Below, piece by piece: positions 10,899 through 21,290 of a stretch of DNA of 64,000 nt (position 1 is its first letter; the number at the start of each line of letters is the position of its first letter). The notes beneath the pieces were generated by a model. It had not been told where the DNA came from. It made no database searches and worked only from the letters and a program-made list of their open reading frames with translations. Position numbers and translations under genes: made by a program. The stretch is from NCBI RefSeq assembly GCF_000003815.2, contig NC_049992.1, positions 21,028,698 through 21,092,697 on the forward strand, in the 5' to 3' direction. Source of the stretch: Branchiostoma floridae (lineage: Eukaryota > Chordata > Leptocardii > Amphioxiformes > Branchiostomatidae).

Positions 10899-11475
10899 CT
10901 TTAGATGAAACACATTTGAGTAAATCATGTTAACATAATCAAGAGTGTTACTAATATACCGACCATGACGTCAATAAAAGACGCCGGTAAACAGTTCTTT
11001 TTACTATGATCAGTATAAAAAAATTACATGTTAACAAAAATTTTGTCAAGCCAAAAAAAGCGAAAAATATTATAAACAATGCTTTTAAAAAAAGCTGGCA
11101 TTTTGCCAAGGTTTGCGCATATAAACTTTTTTTTTCTAGTTATTTGAATGTGCTGCAGGCTGCAAAATGCAAAAATACGCCTTTATTAATACACGTCGAT
11201 TGATATGAAGTGATTTTCGAACAGGTACACCAGATGCATATCGATGTGTACGAATCTAAAGCTAATCTGAATTTATTAGGATTCCTAATACATTTTCTAT
11301 ACGAAATCGGCGAATGGCTATTACTTTCATCACCTGTCTAGTATTAGATTTCTTCATTTCAAATACCTTTGACAGATATCCAGCTTCCTTAAAGCTTACA
11401 TGTCATTTATACATCCATGCATAGACAAGAATAGGCACAGACATCAATAAGAACTAGAAATGGTTCTCGATTCAC

Positions 11476-11575
11476 CTTGCTGCCTTCTATCGCCAAAACT
11501 GTCCCAGTTCGCAGACAGTGTCGTGATTGATGGTTGGAAGTTGAGGTCATATCCTACAATACCTCCATCGCGAAC
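11476..11575 (-). CDS. Exon 53: FN3-like linker and first half
   Basis: Enters phase 0, leaves phase 1. VRDGGIVGYDLNFQPSITTL then SANWDSFGD. Confidence 0.76.
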
Positions 11576-12005
11576 CTGAAAATACATTTGAATTAGTTTT
11601 GGTTTTTAGTGGTGTTGGCTGTGTTTTCTTTCAGTCAATCATTCATAAAACTTCAATAATAATGTCCCTCATTAATTAAATGCACGTAAATTCAGTTTTA
11701 AATAGAGAAACCCTATATGGTATACATCTTGTCCCACGTAAGCATTTTCTGCCTCCTATTTTGTACTTTCTTTTACGTACATTGTAAACAGCAACATTTT
11801 TTCGCACTAAAAGATCCGTTCAGTTGACCAATATTTTACCGTCCATCATGTTAATATTACATTACGATGTTGGTTTTCTTCGAATGTTAATTCGTTTCAA
11901 CTGGATTTAAAAAAAGTTGTTTCTTTATCAATAAATGATTGCTATTTATGTTGTAGCTTTTGATTCATTTATCTCAAATTACAAATGCGGAGCAGGATGA
12001 CCCAC

Positions 12006-12154
12006 CTCCCCAGGAATGAGCGGTTCCAGCATGACCGTGATGCCGTCCGACCTGACTGTGTACGTGAAGTTCATCTCGTTTGTAGCTCTTACAGCAACGA
12101 AGAACGTTTCACCGTCATGCATCTGCAGTTCATCGTTGTTGCCAGACGTTTGAC
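12006..12154 (-). CDS. Exon 52: FN3-like second half and linker
   Basis: Enters phase 1, leaves phase 0. ETFFVAVRATNEMNFTYTVR and DGITVMLEPLIPGE. Confidence 0.78.
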
Positions 12155-12672
12155 CTTCGTATGAAAGCATGAAATATCGTATTACTATACATTATGACCC
12201 ATTGTTAATGATTAGTTGTTTTTCAACAATAAACATAGATGGTTTGATGATAAACTCAAAAGGTAACTTTTTACAGAATATTAGGTTACAATCATATAAC
12301 CATTTCACGTGATGAAAATTTCCAATTGTATTTGCTAAACTAATAACGTATTGCTTGATTTTATATTGACCTTACAGTTTCTAGTCAACTAACTTCAATA
12401 AGTAAGTTATACAAGTAAGTGTATTAACGCTGCCCTAATCAAACTAATATATATTCCTATGTTTAATTTTTTTTTCCTTATAGTGATGTTTGAGTTTGTT
12501 TAAAATGGCTATCCGTTGATGCTTAAAAAAGATTAAACGACTTTTACCCTTTATGTAATTTGATTTTCATTTAAATTTGATATTTTCTTGACCCGAAAAA
12601 ACAACAACAAAGTGTGTCTTTCATTGACTTAGCTTTGCTGTGTCCTCTGGTAGTAAAGATAAATCATTCTAC

Positions 12673-12809
12673 CTGGAGGGACTTCAGTAAAAGGCTGCAT
12701 CACGGTACCGTCCACCTTCAGGATACTCCACTCGTACTTAGAGATGGGACACGGGTCTCCGCTGAAGTCCCAGTGGGCAGACAACTCCTCATTGTGGTCT
12801 TGATAATCC
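12673..12809 (-). CDS. Exon 51: FN3-like first half
   Basis: Enters phase 2, leaves phase 1. LSAHWDFSGDPCPISKYEWS in the first-half position. Confidence 0.76.
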
Positions 12810-12934
12810 CTAAAAAATACATCCATATAAAGTTACAAGAATTCTATTTCCTTTACTCCTAAAAGATCTTTGAGAACAATGATTCGCTAAATACATTGAC
12901 ACCCTTTAATAATGAACTTAAGTGCTGTACTTAC

Positions 12935-13046
12935 AGATCCTTAGTTGGATATTCTCCATCCCAAACCCTAGTGTCCCCCAGTGGCGGCAGTCCGGAACTC
13001 ACACGGCTGATGTAAACACCGTTTGAGGTGGAGACGGTTAATAGAC
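12935..13046 (-). CDS. Exon 50: degenerate FN3-like linker
   Basis: Enters phase 1, leaves phase 2 at GTAAGT. Encodes LLTVSTSNGVYISRVSSGL; the TPP motif is absent but position and phase fit. Confidence 0.72.
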
Positions 13047-13190
13047 CTGAGATCGTACGTAAAAAAAACGAAAAGGAATTTAGTTATCCATTATATGATA
13101 TTACCCTAATCGTTCACGTCTTCTGAAAGCACAAATGCCCATCTAATTAGAGACCTTAGAGGTAAAGCCGACGACCAAAACGTGCCTTAC

Positions 13191-13342
13191 CCGCAGCATT
13201 TGTTCCACGTACTGTAGCAAAGACCTGTCGGACATCTGTCAGGTCCAGGCCTGATATAACGATGAAATTCTGTCCTGTTTCCACTGGTATAAAGTCTCGT
13301 AGCTGACCTCCACCGGCACTTGTACCGAGCGCTACTTCGTAT
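13191..13342 (-). CDS. Exon 49: FN3-like module core
   Basis: Enters phase 2, leaves phase 1. YEVALGTSAGGGQLRDFIPV and VFATVRGTNAAG. Confidence 0.8.
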
Positions 13343-13571
13343 CTATTTGGAGTAATTAAAAAAAAAGCCATCACACAACAAGGAATTATATCAAAAACGT
13401 TCATTTTTATCACCAATGTCACAGCATTTCCGTGCATTACTGTAAAAAGTTGCAGAAACTAAAAAAAATCTATACTGATTACCTTCTTTCACTATGATTC
13501 AGTTAGAAGTTAATAGAAGGCATAGAGCATGTTTTACTAGGTGTATTTTTAGCGAGTGACCATAGTCTTAC

Positions 13572-13665
13572 CGTGAGATGGGACTTTCGGGGTCAGGAAA
13601 CGGTTCCCATGCCACAGCAACTTGAGTAAGAGATTTTTGACAATTCACATCAAGAGCAGCACATT
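13572..13665 (-). CDS. Exon 48: FN3-like first half
   Basis: Enters phase 1, leaves phase 2 at GTAAGA. VAVAWEPFPDPESPIS fits W..F.DPESGI. Confidence 0.76.
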
Positions 13666-13829
13666 CTGTTTGTGAAAACGTAAAAGGAACAAAAATGAAC
13701 TAAAAAACAAATAAATAAGTGCACAACGTTTCACAAGTGCAACGCGGGTTTTTTTCAGTTAGCAAATAGATAGCTAACTCTTTTTATAGGGCCATATAAC
13801 ATGTGGTATTCTTTACAAGAATTACTATT

Positions 13830-14215
13830 CAGATGACACCGCAAGCAGCTGAAGCGCATAGCCGGCTACGTCTACCCCAACTTCATCAGCAACAAAAACA
13901 TCTACAAGCAGTGCAAAACGTCTCCACTACACAACGAAGTACACCGCCGCAGATGGCACCTTTTTGGACACATTCTATGTCTGAGTCACCACCTGCCTAA
14001 AAGGCTGTCAACATCGCCTTCAGCAAGAAACTGGCAACCTGGCTGGGTAGGCCCCGCGAAGGCCTTTTAGACTGCCTGATTGACGACGTGAAACTGTATT
14101 TCAATCAGAATGTCAAGATGGCACCTTACATGCTTAAATGGCTGCGGAACCAGGCAGCAGACAAGGCACAGTGGAATGGGATGTACAGGGACATTGATGA
14201 GGACACACACTGATT
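13830..14215 (+). mobile_element. 3' fragment of a non-LTR endonuclease-RT element
   Basis: The plus strand gives NEVHRRRWHLFGHIL, like the R.RW.GH.LR motif near the end of many metazoan RT proteins. After a frameshift it reads KWLRNQAADKAQWNGMYRD, like the terminal ....A.DR..WR. motif. Broken by stops; intronic and antisense to the host gene. Confidence 0.5.
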
Positions 14216-14326
14216 TGGTGTGCCGATCAGTAAGAGCTGTACATTTGCAACTAAGACCAGTATATATTGTATCCATTAACTTGGTCTAGTTTTTTTGTCA
14301 TAAAAGTTTTAGAAATAACCAACAAC

Positions 14327-14533
14327 CTTGTCTGGATGTGCAGGTAACCACGCGTTCTCCTTCTTTGCTAGTCCTATTGACCTCTTCAGTTCGACTCAGT
14401 TCTACAACTTGACCAGCTATTGGCGGGGTATTGTCTATTACGATTGGTCCAGAATAGGCCTTCTGGAAGTCCCCAACAGCATTGTAGCCAATAACAGTGA
14501 CGTAGTAGATCGCATCATGTATGACTGTTATAC
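14327..14533 (-). CDS. Exon 47: FN3-like second half and linker
   Basis: Phase 1 to 1. IYYVTVIGYNAVGDFQKAYS and VIDNTPPIAGQVVELSR. The donor (CAAG|GTTGTT) is weak but gives the phase needed for exon 48. Confidence 0.72.
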
Positions 14534-14702
14534 CTGAAAAATAGTAAACACTGTAAATGCCATTTTTTCCTTACCTGTAATGTACCTGGCTTGTGGAAAG
14601 ATGGTATTATATTATGAAATCAGCTATGTTATTATTAAGTATTCACCTGAGACAACATGATTTTGTATAAATTGCAATCAGAGGTCGGGTAAGATCACGC
14701 AC

Positions 14703-14949
14703 CCCTAGGACTATAGTGAGTTTCATGACTGGGGATCCGTGTGAAGTTAAAGATGGAGTCATCTCCCTCAGCTTCCCCAACACCAAACATGTAGTACTGG
14801 ATGGTGCTTTCCGTATCGTAGAACCCGTGCCAGTGACAGGACAGCTCACTGGAGTCTTGTATAAACTGGGGACAGAAAACCTCACCGGCAACAGGAGGCG
14901 TCTCGTCAACAGTCAAGCTGCCCGAGATAGCACGTCCCCAAAGACCAAC
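14703..14949 (-). CDS. Exon 46: FN3-like linker and first half
   Basis: Enters phase 0, leaves phase 1 at GTGCGT. TVDETPPVAGEVFCPQF and CHWHGFYDTESTIQYYMFGV. Confidence 0.8.
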
Positions 14950-15267
14950 CTGGTAAGAGGAAGAACATGTGATACAAGCGTTGAATTAACAGCCCCCCTC
15001 CCAAATGCTACATTTCACAAGGCTTCACAATACATCCCTTGTTTACTGACTCTTTCTTCGGCTCTTGTCATCTCGGGAGACGAGATCTCTGTCAGTTTCT
15101 GACTAAGACATTGGAATAAGGTGCATTCTAAATATATAATTTTGGATTTCAAAGGGGAAAAACTCCAACGGAAGTAGTAATGATATGCTTCAGTAAAGTA
15201 CTAATTCTAATAAGTTCCGATTGCCAACATTTTAAAAGTTTTTATATGTAGGTAGGATATGACTTAC

Positions 15268-15445
15268 CACATTCATTGCAGACACCGTAAGGGTATTTGA
15301 TGCCCCGTCTCTGATAGGTTTCACCAGAGAGTTAGGTACCGACGTGTCTGTTGTATTCGTGACTGGGTAAACATCACAGGCACCGGGGTAACTTCCGTAA
15401 CAGAACCACGAGTAGGCCACCGCATCCTTTGATTCCATGATATGC
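15268..15445 (-). CDS. Exon 45: FN3-like module core
   Basis: Enters phase 2, leaves phase 0 at GTAAGT. ESKDAVAYSWFCYGSYPGAC and DVYPVTN follow the Y.W..GT.PG..DV.P pattern, with an extra Cys pair. Confidence 0.78.
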
Positions 15446-15588
15446 CTGTGGGCAAACAAATAGTGTTAAAGCTTGCCAACTGGTCATCAAAGCCACGAAT
15501 TCCACATCATTAGAGTGCAATTATTTTCTTTCAGGGACAATTATTAATCATGAAAAATTACATTGGGCCTTGAATAAATTTTACCTAC

Positions 15589-15838
15589 CAGTTTGCACTG
15601 ATAGAATCGACTGACTTCTGGTAATGAGAACGCTCCCAATCAAGCTCGAAGGAGTTGTTTCCGATCTGTACACCGACGCTGTCTATCTGTATGACCGGCG
15701 GGCTGATGTCCACAGTAAACCCGTCTGTAGAGAAGTCCAGCACGTTACCGGCACCTGTGATAGCTCGGACTGTGGCGTAGTACTGTACACCGGGGCTCAG
15801 GGGTAGGAGGGACTGGGCCTGTCCGTGGCTACTGAGAC
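15589..15838 (-). CDS. Exon 44: FN3-like second half and linker
   Basis: Enters phase 1, leaves phase 2. GVQYYATVRAITGAGNVLDF, then FTVDISPPVIQIDSVG. Confidence 0.82.
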
Positions 15839-16406
15839 CTGCGAGATCGGTGGGCAAGCAAGTCTATATCAGCCAATATGTATCCAGGTTACTCCTTAAA
15901 TGAATAAAGATAATCTTTTTACACAACCAACGTTTCGGTGACCGTTTGTCACCTTTTTAAAGGTGATTCTGGTTGATTTTAACAGGTGTTGCTGTTCAGT
16001 TTAAATGTGGTCATAAAATATATAGTTTTATATCGTTAGCTAGAAAGTGTGGTGGAAGTAAAATCATAAGGCGCAGTACATTAGAAGCGGGTCCGTGCGG
16101 GGGTACTTGGACTTGTGAAAAAGTGTTTATCGTCGAAAAGACAGAAGAGGTTATCCCACGAAACGTCGGGTGTACCGTTTTACTCACAAATTATAATTCA
16201 TCAGAATATGACACTCGCTTCTGGAGTGGAATGGCCATTTAAGACATTACACCAATGACCATATTTCGCTACCAACGGCACGGAAATGAATTTTCACTTG
16301 AGTATAAGACGTTAATATGTGTTTCATCTAAGTATGTAAAAATCTTTGTAGCTACAGAAATATCTGTAAGTCTTTTATTTTAGATATGATAGAGGTTATA
16401 CCACAC

Positions 16407-16545
16407 CTCCTCCAGGATTATCAGTATGGTCCGACAGCACAATCCCCGCTGCTGTGTACGGCTGCACATCGTCCAGTCTCGGCTCCGTCCCCACCGACCA
16501 CTCGTAATGGATGATGCCGTGCTGCTCACTCTCAAATCCGCTGAA
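16407..16545 (-). CDS. Exon 43: FN3-like first half
   Basis: Enters phase 0, leaves phase 1 at GTGTGG. FSGFESEQHGIIHYEWSVGT and RLDDVQPYTA. Confidence 0.8.
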
Positions 16546-16650
16546 CTGGGAAATGAGTTCAACACTGAGTTCAATGATAGTAAAAAAAGAAATGCTTAGC
16601 TTATTACTAATCTTTGATTTTAGAACATTAGTCATTTGAAGAATTTTCTA

Positions 16651-16958
16651 ATTCCAGCATTTATATATAAAATGGAGTTTTACCTAGACTGTGACAGTTG
16701 ACGCATTCCAGCATTTATACACAATGGAGTTTTACCTGGACTGTGACAGTTGACGCATTCCAGCATTTATACAAAATGGAGTTTTACCTGGACAGTGACA
16801 GTTGACGCATTCCGGCATTTATAGAAAATGGAGTTTTACATGGACTGTGACAGTTGACGCATTCCAGCATTTATACAAAATGGAGTTTTACCTGGACTGT
16901 GACAGTTGACGCATTCCAGCATTTATACAAAATGGAGTTTTACCTGGACTGTGACAGT
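16651..16958. repeat. 52-bp minisatellite carrying a splice donor in each unit
   Basis: Six units start at 16651, 16705, 16757, 16809, 16861 and 16913 (period 52, first 54). Each contains TTTTACCTGGACTGTGACAG or a one-base variant, which is the complement of the 3' end of exon 42 and its donor. Confidence 0.92.
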
Positions 16959-17022
16959 AGACCACGCCTCCCAGCCGTCAGTCACTGTCCCGGCCTGGTC
17001 AGCTCGGACTACCTTTATAGGA
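16944..17022 (-). CDS. Exon 42: short FN3-like linker exon beside the 52-bp minisatellite
   Basis: 79 bp, enters phase 2, leaves phase 0. Encodes PIKVVRADQAGTVTDGWEAW and STVTVQ. Its 3' end with the donor CAG|GTAAAA lies inside the last unit of the minisatellite 16651-16958, so near-identical donors follow downstream. The right edge was set by phase; an acceptor 11 bases further in would give an immediate stop. Confidence 0.75.
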
Positions 17023-17327
17023 CTGAGTGTAATCATGTATACAACGTAAATCTATTGTAACGACCCGATACTGGCCGTTTACATTTGACTTGAGAAAGAA
17101 GATAACTCTTCCCCGGCAACGTGTGATGATTTTAAAAACAAGGTTGGCACAATTTTCTAACTGCGTATTTGGAGGCCAATGCAGTCAAACATTAAATGAT
17201 GCCCTTTCCTATTTGTGTATATCGCTCATCATACTTAGATGTATTACTGAAAATGGAATGGATACTTGGAGCTCTGTTGTCAATTGTGTATCTGTTGCCT
17301 AGAACTGTGATCTTTGTGCATGTCTAC

Positions 17328-17493
17328 CTTGACGTGATGTTCCTTGAAAAGCTCCCAGCAGCGTTTTCAGCCTTCACCGTTAGATAGTAGATAGGTGAGT
17401 TGGTTGTTTTGTTTGTCAGTTGAAGACTGAGATTCCCGACGTAACCATCTGCTCCAGGGCCTAGATTCTGGTAGCCACTGACATCATTGCCAC
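17328..17493 (-). CDS. Exon 41: FN3-like second half
   Basis: Enters phase 1, leaves phase 2 at GTAGAC. SPIYYLTVKAENAAGSFSRN matches YY.TVRA.NGAG. Confidence 0.8.
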
Positions 17494-17641
17494 CTGAACA
17501 CCATATGGTAGATAAAAACACAAATTGACACATTTTTTCCACAAAATATGTTGATGTTGAGAAAATACTACCAGTGTACGCTGCATGAAAAAACAAATGG
17601 CACTAAGTAACTTAATTAGGAAACAAAATTGACGTTCTGAC

Positions 17642-17801
17642 CTGGTGTCGTTCCTACAGCTACCCAATAGGACACCACCCCGCTCTGAGCGTCAGTAGCC
17701 ATCCAGGACGCCTGTATACCCTGTAGGTCTGTGTGGAGAACATAGCCGTCATTCAGCTCCTCAGGCTCTCCGGATGTCACCCCGATCCTCACATTGTCCA
17801 T
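17642..17801 (-). CDS. Exon 40: FN3-like first half
   Basis: Enters phase 0, leaves phase 1 at GTCAGA. ASWMATDAQSGVVSYWVAVG and TTPG. Confidence 0.8.
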
Positions 17802-18714
17802 CTGGAAACAGTCACATGGTAAATGCAAATACGTTAAGGTAAATCTATGTAAATCTACATTTTAAGAGCGAATGTCTGTAAGGGTCAAACAATGGTGGCA
17901 GGGGTCAAAAAATAGATTTGGCTCGTATTTTGCACAGTGATAGTACTTGGTACACAACCCCTCAAAATAGCTTTCTTTCTGCTCAGAACCTCTCGTTGCT
18001 ATGGCAACAGGCCAAAGAAGTTTATGGGCCATTTTTCCAGATTTTGGCATGTAAAAAACATAAAAATTGGCCAAATTTAGGGCATTAATACTGATCAATG
18101 CTTTAACTTACAAACAAAAGCAGAATTTCCTGATTAGAGCAATGCCTGAACTTGCATTAAATAGCAGAAAAGTTAATCTTCTGTAAAATCTATGGTCATG
18201 GGCAACCTGAATGCAATACACTGTTTTCACGTTGTGAAAAAACTGAAATTTTGCCCAACTTTGAAGCACTGAAAGTCCGTAAGTGTAAAGATTTTTCACT
18301 TGAAATTCACACCAAATAATAACCCACTAAAGAGCTATTAGATGAATGCTTGGAAAGTTTGGGTTCTTGTTTTGTTGCTACGCAATTATCCTTTAAAGTG
18401 GGTCAATTTTCATGATTTTGAGAAAATGTCATTTTTTGCTATCTTTGAACTACTGTAAGTTCTAAACCAAACTTGTTCTGTTATTGGAATTTATTTGGAA
18501 GATAAACCAATATATTGTCTATCAAATGCATGCTTGTAAAGTTTGCGTTCATGTTTTGTTGCTACGCAACTGTCCTTTAAAATGGGTCAATTTTCATGAT
18601 TTTGATAATATGTCATTTTTGCCATTTTTGCACAATCATAACTTCCAAACCAAACTTGTTCTGTTATTGAAACTTACATCAAATATAAAGAGCTATGTCC
18701 AGTATCAGGGTGAA

Positions 18715-19260
18715 GTGCACGAAGTTAGGGTGTACGAAGTTGTACGAAGTTGTACGAAGTTGTACGAAGTTACAACCGTTTCCTACTGGCTTTGAGGCTA
18801 TATCAGGAGTCACAGATGACGTCAAATCATTTATTGGATGACGTCATCTAACTTCGTACAATAGGCAGGGTAGGGTGGCATGTGTACGAAGTTGTCCGAA
18901 GTTGTGCAAAGTTACGTGGCGTCATCTAACTTCGTACAGTAGGCAGGGTAGGGTGGCATGTGTACGAAGTTGTCCGAAGTTGTGCAAAGTTACGTGACGT
19001 CATCTAACTTCGTACAGTAGGCAGGGTAGGATGGCAATTGTACGAAGTCGTCCGAAGTTGTGCAAAGTTACGTGACGCCATCTAACTTCGTACAATAGGC
19101 AGGGTAGGGTGGCATGTGTACGAAGTTGTCCGAAGTTGTGCAAAGTTACGTGACGTCATCTAACTTCGTACAGTAGGCAGGGTAGGATGGTATGTGTACG
19201 AAGTTGTCCGAAGTTGTGCTAAGTTGGGTGATGTCATTTTACCTCGGACAGTGGCTAAGG
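18715..19260. repeat. Left minisatellite arm (about 80 bp units)
   Basis: Several units of TAACTTCGTACAGTAGGCAG, then TGTACGAAGTTGTCCGAAGT, then GTGACGTCATC. They are partly the inverse of the right arm. Confidence 0.85.
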
Positions 19261-20689
19261 TATGTTAGCCAAGATTACAAAGTTGTCCAAAATTCTTAAT
19301 GTACATACTGTTAGTTATCGAAAGCATCAAACGTAAAATAGATATAATACACAGCATACACGCACATACACGAATGAAAAATAGATGCAAATAAACCAAT
19401 AACAATCAATGCTCATAAGTTCTAAAAAACTTCATTTATTTTCACTCCTTTAACCACATTCCCACCTAAATAAATACAAATGCATACAATGTACCTGACA
19501 GAATTCAGTGCACTTGTGCTATCACAGTGACTTTTCTTATCGTGGAGTGATAGTGTTTGCAAATGTTATCAGTTACAAATTGAAGCGCCAGTTTTCCTAA
19601 CTCTCTATTAATTACCTACTTTTTTTAATATCATGTCCTTCAATGTCCATTTCTTATTCTTATCACTTTTATAAGTCAGAAAGTAATTACCCTGCTTTTT
19701 TAAAACCAATTGCACCATGTTAAAAATGTTTGTACAGATTTCTCGACTTCTAATATTGTATAAGTAATTTCATCATTTGTTATAGTAGTAGGGTACAGTT
19801 TCTACCCGCAAGTCCACGGGTCTTAGGTCTACTACAGATGGGCCGCATAGACATACGTCCAGTGGCGTGGCATCGTTGACTATATACAATGTAGACTTCC
19901 TAGTTCCGTTGTCTTGTACAGGGCAGTGCCAGTGCGCCGCTGGTCTAGATAGCAGCTACGATGGCTGGCATATATTTTTCTATGCCTCTCACCTTTTTTT
20001 GTGTCGTAAACATAATTCCACCATCTCCGTCTGCTTCCGCGAAACAGTGTGAACAATAACAGTTATCAGGACTACTGTTGTTTCCGCCCTCAAGGACCTT
20101 CTCTAGTCTAGATAATTGTCAATCAGTGCGCGAACGTAGTCGTGGCAAGAATCTGTAATGGCCAAGCGTAGCGCCTCACCGGGGATCATTTCTCTATCCT
20201 TCTAGTCTTCTCAACAAAACTCATCCTCCTCTCAGGATATTTATATTGGATGGCCGGTGATATAAGAATACCTCTTGTAACGTGAGAAGCATTATGTTGC
20301 TTGTTGCTATGAGCAAGCGTACTTCCTTATAAATAAAAAGAACGTGACAGTTTGGTTCGAGAACCATTTTTTTTCGAATTCGAATTCAAGTTCGAACAGT
20401 CAAAGGGAAATAGACATGTAAAGCCTAATAGCCTAATATGATTTGACTGTCCCAGTTTTTGCACATTACATAAAGTTTTTAGAAGTTGCATTAATATAGC
20501 AACTTAACTAAGTAGGTATTCTTCATATTCATTGGTTATGATAGACATCAACCTCAAAGTTGATGCGCTTCTTGCAACAGAACTCTATTAACGTTATAAA
20601 GTTTATTAGGAGAACTCTGTATCAAATAAATTTGAACGTTAACCACCATCCCGAGTAAATTGTACAACTTGTAATGTCTGTAAAAAGTT

Positions 20690-21290
20690 TGGAGACGTCA
20701 TGGTTACGATGACGTCATAACTTTGTACAACTTCGGACAACTTCGTACACCACCCGGCTGACTGTCCAAAGTTAGGATGACGTAGTGGTTATGATGACGT
20801 CATAACTTCGGACAACTTCGGACAACTTCGTACACCACCCGGCTGACTGTCCAAAAGTTAGGATGACGTAATGGTTAGGATGACGTCATAACTTCGGACA
20901 ACTTTGGACAACTTCGGACAACTTCGTACACCACCCGGCTGACTGTCCAAAAGTTAGGATGACGTAATGGTTAGGATGACGTCATAACTTCGGACAACTT
21001 CGGACAACTTCGTACACCACCCGGCTGACTGTCCAAAGTTAGGATGACGTAGTGGTTAGGATGACGTCATAACTTCGGATAACTTCGGACAACTTCGTAC
21101 ACCACCCGGCTGACTGTCTAAGGTTAGGATGACGTAATTGTTAGGATGACGTCATAACTTCGGACAACTTTGGACAACTTCGTACACCACCCGGCTGACT
21201 GTCCAAAGTTAGGATGACGTAATGGTTAGGATGACGTTATTACTTCGGACAACTTTGGACAACTTCTGCCATCTAAATTAACTTAGGACA
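20690..21290. repeat. Right minisatellite arm (about 80-100 bp units)
   Basis: At least six units of GACGTCATAACTTCGGACAA, ACTTCGTACACCACCCGGCT and GACTGTCCAAAGTTAGGATG. Length varies by how often the ten-base ACTTCGGACA block recurs. Confidence 0.88.

Noticed and set aside
16651..16958. CRISPR-like regular repeat spacing
   Set aside because: Units are contiguous 52-bp copies with no variable spacers, in animal DNA; it is a minisatellite.
19867..20052. 61-codon frame in the core of the nested fold-back element
   Set aside because: No transposase or other motif; length is expected by chance.
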